Made by a program: the position numbers and the translations under genes
Source: Paenibacillus algorifonticola
Lineage (GTDB): Bacteria; Bacillota; Bacilli; Paenibacillales; Paenibacillaceae
Assembly: GCF_000971975.1 (NCBI RefSeq)
Contig: NZ_LAQO01000003.1
Span: 269,181 to 333,180, forward strand
Direction: 5' to 3'
Length of the DNA: 64,000 nucleotides
Notes under the pieces: generated by a model
What the model was told of the DNA's origin: nothing
The model's input: only the letters and a program-made list of their open reading frames with translations
Databases searched by the model: none
Shown here: one piece after another, positions 1 through 6,866 of the stretch
Position numbering within the stretch: the stretch's first letter is position 1
Layout of the letters: every line of letters begins with the position of its first letter

Positions 1-1
1 T

Positions 2-283
2 GGTTTTTTCGAATTGATTGGCCTTCGCCCCGGCGCCATAATGGTCGCTTGTGCTGGAATTGCCGAGCTGCTGGGCGGTTTATTATTCGCTTCTGGCCTA
101 TCGGTAGTTGCTGGAGCTATTTTGCTTATTGCTACGATGGTGGTTGCTATCGCAAAAGTACATTGGAGCAAGGGACTATGGTCCGTCAACGGTGGATTCG
201 AGTACAATCTGGTCATGATCGCTGCGCTGCTTGGCGTTGCGCTAGCTGGTGCAGGCGCTTATTCCGTTAGTGCGTTAATGTAA
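2..283 (+). CDS. DoxX family membrane protein (5' truncated)
   Basis: This is the C-terminal part of a small membrane protein, and the frame is open to the window edge. The visible 93 residues hold hydrophobic segments and the pattern GIAELLGGLLFASGL, typical of DoxX/DoxD-like quinone-associated membrane proteins, whose exact role is usually unknown. The start codon lies outside the window; the TTG at 14 is not a convincing start because coding similarity continues upstream of it. It differs clearly from the two longer DoxX proteins at 50 and 54 kb. A strong terminator follows. Confidence 0.7.
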   Translation, partial: GFFELIGLRPGAIMVACAGIAELLGGLLFASGLSVVAGAILLIATMVVAIAKVHWSKGLWSVNGGFEYNLVMIAALLGVALAGAGAYSVSALM

Positions 284-318
284 TCGTTTTACAATAGGCA
301 GTCATTTTATTTATTCTT

Positions 319-363
319 CGCCCAGCACTCTGTTTAAACAGAGCGCTGGGCGATTTTCTTTTT
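319..363 (+). terminator. Rho-independent terminator after DoxX gene
   Basis: The arms CGCCCAGC and GCTGGGCG enclose a perfect inner palindrome (CTCTGTTTAAACAGAG). A T-rich tail follows at 354-363. Confidence 0.85.
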
Positions 364-499
364 GCTCATGCGAATTAATAGGGATTTTGTCGTTAAAGAT
401 ATACATATAAGGACAAGTGGACACATGGAAGTCACAGCCGCCTGTTACATTGTTATCCTGCAAGTAAAAAAGATTTCATTCATCAAGGGGCTGATTGAC

Positions 500-1024
500 A
501 TGAACAAAAACTGGCTGCCCTCCCTCTGTACCTTATTGAACCTGGGAGCTGGGACATTGTCTTTACTTTTTACGATAAAAGGTGAGTATAAGCTTGCTCT
601 CGCTATGGTTATGACGGCAGCTTTATGGGATGTACTCGATGGACTGCTTGCCAGGTGGCTTCATTGCATGAGTGACTTCGGCAAACAGCTGGACTCGCTG
701 GCTGACCTGGTCTCCTTCGGAATTGCACCTGTATTTCTGGTCCTGCTGTACAAGCTGGAAGGTTCATTGTGGCTGGGGCCGATTGCCGCCGTATTATTTT
801 TAGCTTGTGGCGCACTGCGCCTGGCGAGATTCAATATACATGGCCAAGTTAAAGGTTTTGTTGGTCTGCCGATTACAGCAGCAGGGGTTATTTTAGCGCT
901 TGCTCCTATTTTAAATAGTCAAATGAAGCCCGCTGCTGCTCTTACCTTAATGGGTCTGCTCTCTGTCTTAATGGTCAGCCGAATTCCATTTCCCGCTTTC
1001 AAAAAAGACTACGCAAGGAAGTGA
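500..1024 (+). CDS. pssA: CDP-alcohol phosphatidyltransferase, likely phosphatidylserine synthase
   Basis: A 174-residue integral membrane enzyme that would transfer a CDP-diacylglycerol phosphatidyl group to serine, the first step toward phosphatidylethanolamine. The family signature D-x2-DG-x2-AR-x8-G-x3-D-x3-D is complete (DVLDGLLAR then G, D and D about 37-63 residues in), and the rest is hydrophobic helices. The start is the ATG at 500, nine bases after AAGGGG; a longer upstream reading has no ribosome site and is not conserved-looking. The stop lies 7 bases before dedA, so the two are probably co-transcribed. The family is certain. Serine as the acceptor is inferred from length and the PssA-like sequence GLPITAAG. 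Confidence 0.85.
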   Translation: MNKNWLPSLCTLLNLGAGTLSLLFTIKGEYKLALAMVMTAALWDVLDGLLARWLHCMSDFGKQLDSLADLVSFGIAPVFLVLLYKLEGSLWLGPIAAVLFLACGALRLARFNIHGQVKGFVGLPITAAGVILALAPILNSQMKPAAALTLMGLLSVLMVSRIPFPAFKKDYARK

Positions 1025-1031
1025 GCCGGTT

Positions 1032-1523
1032 ATGACTTTTGCCATAGAAATGATTTCTCAGTACGGGTATTATGCCGTCTTTGGACTGCTTGCTCTCGGC
1101 ATTATTGGGCTTCCGGTTCCAGATGAATTATTAATGTTATTTATCGGATATTTATCCTCGATTATGGTATTAAATTATTCTATGTCTTTGCTGGTCAGTT
1201 TCATGGGAGCAATAACAGGCATGCTTTTAAGCTATACCCTCGGCAAAACATTTGGACAGCCTTTAATCGACAAGCACGGCAAGTGGGTCGGCCTCACAAC
1301 AAAACGTGTTGAAAAGGTAAAGGGCTGGTTTGCCCGCTTTGGCATATGGACGTTGTTTTTCGGGTATTTCATTCCCGGTGTCAGGAGCATGACCAGCTAC
1401 ATTTCCGGCATTACATCGATGCCTTTCCGTAAATATTTGTTCATTACGAGCCTTGGCTCACTCGCATGGGTGCTTATTTTTGTCACGATCGGCTATTTTC
1501 TAGGCGCCAGCATTAAATTTTAA
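1032..1523 (+). CDS. DedA/SNARE-associated family membrane protein
   Basis: A 163-residue polytopic membrane protein of the DedA (VTT domain) family. These act in undecaprenyl-phosphate or phospholipid recycling across the membrane. It has the N-terminal GLPVPDELLMLFIGYL segment and the re-entrant signature FFGYFIPGVRS with its conserved arginine, followed by GITSMPFRKY. AAGGAA precedes the ATG. It sits directly behind pssA, which fits a shared role in membrane lipid homeostasis. That link is inference. Confidence 0.85.
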   Translation: MTFAIEMISQYGYYAVFGLLALGIIGLPVPDELLMLFIGYLSSIMVLNYSMSLLVSFMGAITGMLLSYTLGKTFGQPLIDKHGKWVGLTTKRVEKVKGWFARFGIWTLFFGYFIPGVRSMTSYISGITSMPFRKYLFITSLGSLAWVLIFVTIGYFLGASIKF

Positions 1524-1554
1524 ATCAATCATTAAATTTCAAATGAAAACAAAT

Positions 1555-1594
1555 AAGCCCCAACAGAAGAACTTTCTCTTCGGATGGGGCTTTT
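1555..1594 (+). terminator. Terminator after dedA
   Basis: Stem AAGCCCCA / TGGGGCTT, ending in TTTT. Confidence 0.75.
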
Positions 1595-1669
1595 CGGCTG
1601 CTGTAAAAAATAACGGTTGACCTTCACGCGCCGTCAAGGTGTACGATGAATTTGTGAGGAGGTGAGCAA

Positions 1670-2434
1670 ATGGAATATACCATTCAGAAGCTAGGCTATT
1701 TGGCCGGCGTCAGCACGAGAACGCTGCGTTATTACGATGAGATTGGGATATTGAAGCCGGCTCGCATCAACTCTTCGGGGTACCGGATTTATGGTCAGGC
1801 CGAGGTTGATCTGCTCCAGCAAATTTTATTTTACAAGGAGCTTGGCGTCAGCTTGGAGGAAATTAAAGCAATCATTACGTCGCCGAATTTCGATGTTCAT
1901 GCGGCATTGCGGGAGCATCGCAGCAAGCTGCTTGAGCGCAGGCAGCAGCTGGATCAGCTCATTGCCAATCTCGACCATACATTATTGCAGAAGGAAGGGA
2001 AACAAACGATGAACGATAAGGAAAAGTTTGCAGGCTTCAAGCAGCAAATGCTGGACGACAATGAGGTGAAATACGGCGAAGAAATCAGGGCCAAATATGG
2101 AGAAGAAGCCGTCAACCGTTCAAACGATGCTATAAAAAACATGACAGAAGCGCAGCATGCTGAAGTCGAAAAGCTCGGCGAGGAGGTGCTGACGACACTG
2201 GCGGCGGCCTACCTGACAGGCGATCCTGCCGGCGAACTAGCACAAAAAGCAGCTGATTTGCACAAGCAATGGCTAAGCTTCTACTGGGGCAGCTACTCGA
2301 AGGAAGCACACGCAGGCGTTGCCCAAATGTACGTTGATGATGAACGCTTCACTGCCTACTATGATGAAAAGCAGCCTGGTTCAGCTGCATTTTTACGCGA
2401 TGCGGTGCTCGTTTATACGGGACAATCCTCTTAA
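1670..2434 (+). CDS. MerR family regulator with TipAS effector domain
   Basis: A 254-residue transcription factor. Residues 1-70 form a MerR winged helix (QKLGYLAGVSTRTLRYYDEIG, then LKPARINSSGYRIYG). A coiled-coil dimerisation helix runs to about residue 110. The rest is a TipAS-like helical drug-binding domain containing the typical KYGEEA and WLSFYWGSYS stretches. Relatives such as TipA and Mta sense hydrophobic or thiopeptide drugs and activate promoters with long spacers. The start is fixed by GAGGAGGTGA at 1656-1665. No pump gene is adjacent on the same strand, so its target is not evident. Confidence 0.88.
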   Translation: MEYTIQKLGYLAGVSTRTLRYYDEIGILKPARINSSGYRIYGQAEVDLLQQILFYKELGVSLEEIKAIITSPNFDVHAALREHRSKLLERRQQLDQLIANLDHTLLQKEGKQTMNDKEKFAGFKQQMLDDNEVKYGEEIRAKYGEEAVNRSNDAIKNMTEAQHAEVEKLGEEVLTTLAAAYLTGDPAGELAQKAADLHKQWLSFYWGSYSKEAHAGVAQMYVDDERFTAYYDEKQPGSAAFLRDAVLVYTGQSS

Positions 2435-2444
2435 TCCATTGAAA

Positions 2445-2488
2445 AAAGGACGGCACCTTGGGCTTATAAAGCCGGTATGCCGTCCTTT
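2445..2488. terminator. Bidirectional terminator between MerR gene and thrS
   Basis: The arms AAAGGACGGC and GCCGTCCTTT flank a loop with a smaller hairpin. It sits in the convergent gap and can serve both genes. Confidence 0.75.
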
Positions 2489-2519
2489 CGCTTTCTAGAA
2501 AGCCAGTCGAAAAAGTCCG

Positions 2520-4478
2520 CTATATGCTCTCGTTAGCGTTCAGCTCTTTAGCTGCAATTTGCCCAGAGAGCTGCTCCACTAACTGCTCGATCCGCATACC
2601 CTTCTGCTCATTCATACCGCGCCTGCGAACAGAAACAGTCCCTTCGCTTACCTCTTGGTCCCCGATGACGAGTGTATAGGGCACCTTCGCCAGCTGCGCC
2701 TCCCGAATTTTGTAGCCAAGCTTTTCGCTGCGAGCATCAACTTGCACACGAATGCCTGCTTTCAGAAGCTGCTGCTTGACTTGCATCGCATAATCCAAAT
2801 GTACGCTTGAAACAGGCAGCAGCTTCACTTGAACTGGAGCCAGCCACAGCGGAAATGCGCCGCTGAAATGCTCTGTCAATATGCCCATGAACCGATCGAT
2901 GGAGCCATATACGGCGCGATGGATGACGACAGGACGATGCTTCCCCCCATCCTCGCCGATATAAGTCAAATCAAACTTTTCAGGCATTTGAAAATCAAGC
3001 TGGATTGTTCCGCATTGCCAGCTGCGGCCAAGCGCATCGCGAATATGGAAGTCAATTTTCGGCCCATAAAATGCGCCATCCCCTTCATTGAGCATGTAAG
3101 GGACATTTTGCTGAACCAGCACATTTTTTAGCGCCCCCTCCGCTTGATCCCATAATTGTGCAGAGCCCATGGAATCGGCCGGCCTTGTGGACAGCTCTAC
3201 ACGATAAGTAAAGCCGAAGATCGAATAAATATGATCAATGAGCGCCATTACTTTGGCGATTTCCTCCTCGATTTGATCGGGCCGGACGAATAGATGCGCA
3301 TCATCCTGACAAAACGTCCGCACCCGCATCATGCCATTAAGCGCCCCTGAAAATTCATGGCGGTGCACCTGTCCATACTCGGCAAGGCGGATCGGCAAAT
3401 CCCTGTAAGATCGCAGCTCGTTTTTGAATATGAGCATATGTCCCGGACAATTCATCGGTTTGAGGGCAAACACCGCATCATCGACATTTGTAAAATACAT
3501 ATTGTCTTTGTAATGCTCCCAATGACCGGACTGCTCCCATAGCCGATTGTTCAGCATCAGCGGCGTACGAACCTCATCATAGGCCCGTTCGCGATGAATT
3601 CCGCGTTCCAGCTCTTCCAGCTCATTGCGTATGATCATGCCACCCGGCAAATAAAACGGCATGCCGGGCGCCTCCTCTGAAAACATGAATAACCCCAGCT
3701 CCTTGCCCAGCTTGCGGTGATCGCGCTTTTTCGCTTCCTCCAGCATGTAGAGATGCTCCTCCAGCTGCTTATTTTTCGGAAACGCTGTGCCGTAGATGCG
3801 CTGCAGCACCTGGTTATTGGAATCGCCACGCCAGTAGGCGCCCGCTGTGTGCAGCAGCTTGAACGCCTTAATCCAGCCTGTAGATGGCAAATGCGGGCCA
3901 CGGCATAAATCGATAAATTCGCCCTGTTCATAAAGCGAAATAATGGTATTTTCCGGCAAAGCTTGAATCAGCTCGACTTTAAGCGGCTCCTCTAGCTGCG
4001 CAAATAGCTGCAGCGCTTCCTCTCGGCTGACTACACGGCGGACGATCGGCAGATTTTGCTCCGCAATCCGAGCCATCTCCTGTTCAATGACTGCGAGCTG
4101 TTCATTCGGCAGCGGGCTTGCAATTGCGATATCGTAATAAAAACCGTCGCCTATGACAGGCCCAATTCCGAGCTGGATTTCTTGCTTGCCATACAGCCGC
4201 TTCAAGGCCTGCGCCAAAAGATGCGCTGTGCTGTGGCGATAAATTTCCAGCCCCTCCGGACTGTCCAAAATAATAATTTCCACGTCGCTATCTGCCTCAA
4301 TGGAACGGCTTAAATCAACGGCCTCCCCATTTATTTTGCCAGCGACAGCCTTTTTTCGCAGTCCTGGGCTGATCGATTCCGCCAGTTGTTCAATTGTTGT
4401 GCCAGCCGGGTACCTTCTGATTGCGCCATCCGGCAGCTTGATTTGAATGTGATTTTGATATTCGCTCTGATTTTCCAT
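2520..4478 (-). CDS. thrS: Threonine--tRNA ligase
   Basis: A 652-residue class II aminoacyl-tRNA synthetase that charges tRNA-Thr. It has an N-terminal TGS domain (about residues 10-75), then the editing domain with HSTAHLLAQALKRLYG, and then the catalytic core with FALKPMNCPGHMLIF, whose cysteine is a zinc ligand. The C-terminal anticodon-binding domain carries QVKLLPVSSVHLDYA. Length matches the family. It lies behind a T-box leader, so expression should rise when uncharged tRNA-Thr accumulates. The start ATG at 4478 is preceded by a purine-rich stretch. Confidence 0.97.
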   Translation of the reverse strand: MENQSEYQNHIQIKLPDGAIRRYPAGTTIEQLAESISPGLRKKAVAGKINGEAVDLSRSIEADSDVEIIILDSPEGLEIYRHSTAHLLAQALKRLYGKQEIQLGIGPVIGDGFYYDIAIASPLPNEQLAVIEQEMARIAEQNLPIVRRVVSREEALQLFAQLEEPLKVELIQALPENTIISLYEQGEFIDLCRGPHLPSTGWIKAFKLLHTAGAYWRGDSNNQVLQRIYGTAFPKNKQLEEHLYMLEEAKKRDHRKLGKELGLFMFSEEAPGMPFYLPGGMIIRNELEELERGIHRERAYDEVRTPLMLNNRLWEQSGHWEHYKDNMYFTNVDDAVFALKPMNCPGHMLIFKNELRSYRDLPIRLAEYGQVHRHEFSGALNGMMRVRTFCQDDAHLFVRPDQIEEEIAKVMALIDHIYSIFGFTYRVELSTRPADSMGSAQLWDQAEGALKNVLVQQNVPYMLNEGDGAFYGPKIDFHIRDALGRSWQCGTIQLDFQMPEKFDLTYIGEDGGKHRPVVIHRAVYGSIDRFMGILTEHFSGAFPLWLAPVQVKLLPVSSVHLDYAMQVKQQLLKAGIRVQVDARSEKLGYKIREAQLAKVPYTLVIGDQEVSEGTVSVRRRGMNEQKGMRIEQLVEQLSGQIAAKELNANESI

Positions 4479-4511
4479 CGCTTGAGCCTCCGCCTCTGCT
4501 TATTTAGGAAC

Positions 4512-4815
4512 GCAAAAAAACGCCTCTATCCCGGAAAGGGACGAGTGCGTTCAGCTCGTGGTTCCACCCTTATTCGACCTAATCGCCTGCTTGCCGCAGC
4601 CCTTGCTGCAGCACTCTGGATAAAAGGCCCTTATTGGTATCCGTTATCGCGGATAAAGCGGTGAAGCTTACTGTCGCACAAGGGAGCGGGTTCAGCAGCA
4701 CGGCTGCAAAGGGGTAAAACCATATCCGGTATCCGAAGAAGCTTGCAGCAATCGCTTCTCTCTCTGGGCGGTCCGTAATTGGAATCATGTCTTTGGTCAA
4801 TGCCTGTTATGAAGA
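4512..4815 (-). ncRNA. T-box leader of thrS
   Basis: On the minus strand the conserved T-box AAGGGTGGAACCACG lies at 4571-4557. It is followed by a terminator (ACGCACTCGTCCC / GGGATAGAGGCGT, then seven T) at 4552-4507. Upstream, a stem I region carries AGAGAG, a GCTG distal element and then GGATACCGGA. The ACC there is a plausible threonine specifier codon. Uncharged tRNA would pair with the T-box and prevent termination. The specifier assignment is inferred; the T-box and terminator are seen directly. Confidence 0.9.
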
Positions 4816-4822
4816 TGTAGGT

Positions 4823-4855
4823 ATTATATTACGACTGCCGGTTTAAAAAAGTCAA
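4823..4855 (-). promoter_or_regulatory. Sigma-A promoter of the thrS leader
   Basis: TTGACT at 4855-4850 and TAATAT/TATAAT at 4831-4823 with an 18-base spacing to the first reading of the -10. The -35 box overlaps the stop codon of the upstream MFS gene. Confidence 0.6.
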
Positions 4856-6069
4856 GCAGAAAAATGTTTTTCGGAGTTTGGCTGGCTTGCACCCACTTTA
4901 TTTTTCGCGGAAAGCAGTGTAATCCCCATAACCAGCACAATCGCGGCTACAGCAACAAAAGGCAGATGTTTATCCACCTGATATAAGGTCGTGCTCAGAA
5001 TAGGCGCGATCACAGCGGACACTCCTTGTACCGATGCGACCATACCCGCAACGCCTCCCTGCTGCTCTGGCGAAACGGAAAGCGAAGCGCCCGCCATAAA
5101 GCCCGGCATCATCAATCCCGCACCGATTCCGAATATAAAGAAGGCCGTATAAAAACCGATTAAGCTCATAGCAAATAGAAAAATAGCCATGCTGACGAGC
5201 AAAAGCAAAGCGCCAGCAAGAATGAGCTGCTTTGGCTGCCATTTTGTATTTTTCATCTGGAGCCCTTGGGTAATAATCATCGCGACTCCACTAAAGATGA
5301 GGCCAAGCGATACCATGCGGGCGGTTTCCTGCGTCGTTAAAGCGAGCTGATCCTGAAAATAAAAACCGCCAATGACTTGCAAAGTGACGATGCTCAGCAT
5401 CGTTGCAAGCCCAGCGAACAAATAGAGACGAAGCCCTTTGGCGAATGGATTAACTTTGGGCGGCTTCGCTCGAATGACAGGTTTATGAGCGGGAATTAAC
5501 AAGAGGACGACGACAAAGGCAATGAGCGGCAGCAGAGCGCCGATATATAGCGGCCACAGCAGTCCAATTAGGACAAAAACACCCGCAATCGCTGGTCCTA
5601 ACACAAGTCCCAGCCCATTAGCTGCTCCGATTAAGGCCATGCCGGCCGAACGTCCCTTTTCATCAGTCACATCCGCCATGTAGGCTTGGGCCGACGAAGG
5701 TACGGCTGGAATAAATAGACCGACCATCGCACGCGCAGCAATCAGCAGCACAACCAGCAGCGTTCCGTTAATCATTTTCGACAGTCCGGCATACATGATG
5801 ACCGTGAACAGAATATAGCTGACAAACATGCCTAAAAAGCCGATTAAAATGACGGGCTTCCGCCCCAACGCATCGCTTCTTCGTCCCCATACCGGAGCCA
5901 TCACAGCCATGGCAATGGAGCCTAAGGAAATAATTAAGCCTGAATGCGTTTCGCTCAGTCCCAATTCGCGGATAAGCGGCGGCATGACAGGAGCTATGAT
6001 CATCAATCCAACCATGGCAACAAAAACGCTAAAAAATATGCTAAGTCTTATTCGTACCATTTTCACCAC
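4852..6069 (-). CDS. MFS multidrug-type efflux transporter
   Basis: A 405-residue, 12-helix major facilitator. The loop 2-3 signature reads GRRSDALGRKPVIL (motif A). Motif C-like GLVLGPAIAG follows in helix 5, which marks drug:H+ antiporters of the TetA/NorA group. The substrate cannot be told. The start ATG at 6069 follows a GAAAGGAGAAG ribosome site. The stop overlaps the -35 of the thrS promoter. Two copies of AAACGGATT lie upstream and may be an operator. Confidence 0.85.
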   Translation of the reverse strand: MVKMVRIRLSIFFSVFVAMVGLMIIAPVMPPLIRELGLSETHSGLIISLGSIAMAVMAPVWGRRSDALGRKPVILIGFLGMFVSYILFTVIMYAGLSKMINGTLLVVLLIAARAMVGLFIPAVPSSAQAYMADVTDEKGRSAGMALIGAANGLGLVLGPAIAGVFVLIGLLWPLYIGALLPLIAFVVVLLLIPAHKPVIRAKPPKVNPFAKGLRLYLFAGLATMLSIVTLQVIGGFYFQDQLALTTQETARMVSLGLIFSGVAMIITQGLQMKNTKWQPKQLILAGALLLLVSMAIFLFAMSLIGFYTAFFIFGIGAGLMMPGFMAGASLSVSPEQQGGVAGMVASVQGVSAVIAPILSTTLYQVDKHLPFVAVAAIVLVMGITLLSAKNKVGASQPNSEKHFSA

Positions 6070-6144
6070 TTCTCCTTTCGCAGCTGTTGTTTTGGTGCTG
6101 CTCTGCTTAAAGCGTAATCCATTGCGAAAATGGTGGCTACCTTA

Positions 6145-6174
6145 AAACGGATTCTAAATACCGCTAAACGGATT
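6145..6174 (-). promoter_or_regulatory. Direct repeats upstream of the MFS gene
   Basis: AAACGGATT occurs at 6145-6153 and 6166-6174. The spacing is 21 bases, two helical turns, in the 5' region of the MFS gene. Operator function is inference. Confidence 0.3.
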
Positions 6175-6240
6175 ATTATTTTATCACTCATTTCATTTAC
6201 ATTTTGATATATATGGTAATTGATTCATGAAAAGAAATTC

Positions 6241-6305
6241 AAAAAAAACGATTACAACGTTGGCCGCTTGAGAATAAACAATCTCAGTCCAACTGTCGTA
6301 ATCGT
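6241..6305 (-). terminator. Terminator after the coiled-coil protein gene
   Basis: Long imperfect stem (ACGATTAC-AAC-GTTGG / CCAACTGTCGTAATCGT) at 6248-6305. A run of T follows on the minus strand (A run at 6241-6247). Confidence 0.8.
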
Positions 6306-6321
6306 CTTTTACGTATGGAGA

Positions 6322-6669
6322 TTATAGTTTATCAACTTGCAATAAGGAGATTTTTTTCGTTGTAAATGTGTCCTGCAAACTGGTTTCGCTAATGATGTTT
6401 AGTTGCAGCAGACTGGATACCTTTGATGGATCTACTTTGGATACGAGGCGCCAGGCATCAGGCTCTGGAAGTGCTGCAAGCAGCTTCGCCTCATCATATT
6501 CCCGCCTCTCCTGTGCGACAATTTTTACTTTATAGCGGCCTACAGTCAGCTCAGCTGCTTCCTGCTCCGCACAATAAGCTAAAATTTCCGTTCGCAGGCT
6601 GGCCAGCTCCTGCTCCGTTTCCTTCTGCTTCTGCTTGAGCTGGTAATATTTCTTCACCTTCTCGTTCAC
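6322..6669 (-). CDS. Conserved-looking hypothetical protein, N-terminal coiled coil
   Basis: A 115-residue soluble protein not recognised as a named family. The first 35 residues are a charged heptad-like helix (QLKQKQKETEQELASLRTEI). An alpha/beta segment follows with GRYKVKIVAQERREYDE and a C-terminal segment ending in LLQVDKL. It starts with GTG, nine bases after GAAGGAG; no ATG fits. It has its own terminator, so it is probably a single-gene transcript. Coiled coil plus small basic patch is compatible with a nucleic-acid or protein adaptor, but no function is claimed. Confidence 0.65.
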   Translation of the reverse strand: MNEKVKKYYQLKQKQKETEQELASLRTEILAYCAEQEAAELTVGRYKVKIVAQERREYDEAKLLAALPEPDAWRLVSKVDPSKVSSLLQLNIISETSLQDTFTTKKISLLQVDKL

Positions 6670-6788
6670 TTCATCACGCTCCTTCTACTCCCTATTTATA
6701 TGCATTAGACACGCTGCTCCATGTCTCGCATAATCTGCTTTTATAAAGTCTTGCCTCATGTTTCCGGAGCTAATTGGCAAAGATAGGT

Positions 6789-6818
6789 TTGACAGATGCT
6801 GTCATCGAGGCATATTAT
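6789..6818 (+). promoter_or_regulatory. Promoter of the metal ATPase gene
   Basis: TTGACA at 6789-6794, an 18-base spacer and TATTAT at 6813-6818. The -35 overlaps a perfect dyad, TGACAG-ATG-CTGTCA, at 6790-6804. Confidence 0.7.
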
Positions 6819-6822
6819 TTAT

Positions 6823-6842
6823 ATATGAGCACTTATTCATAC
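6823..6842 (+). promoter_or_regulatory. ArsR/SmtB-type metal operator
   Basis: The 20-mer reads ATATGAGCA-CT-TATTCATAC. It closely matches the 12-2-12 operator core (ATATGAACA-N2-TGTTCATAT) bound by SmtB/CzrA/NmtR-type zinc or nickel sensors. It lies just after the -10, where a bound repressor would block initiation. No arsR-like gene is in the window. Confidence 0.6.
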
Positions 6843-6866
6843 ATTGCTTGGAAAGAGGGCTGAATC

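Noticed and set aside
4579..4800. A 73-codon minus-strand frame upstream of thrS
   Set aside because: It lies within the T-box leader, whose conserved RNA elements explain the sequence.
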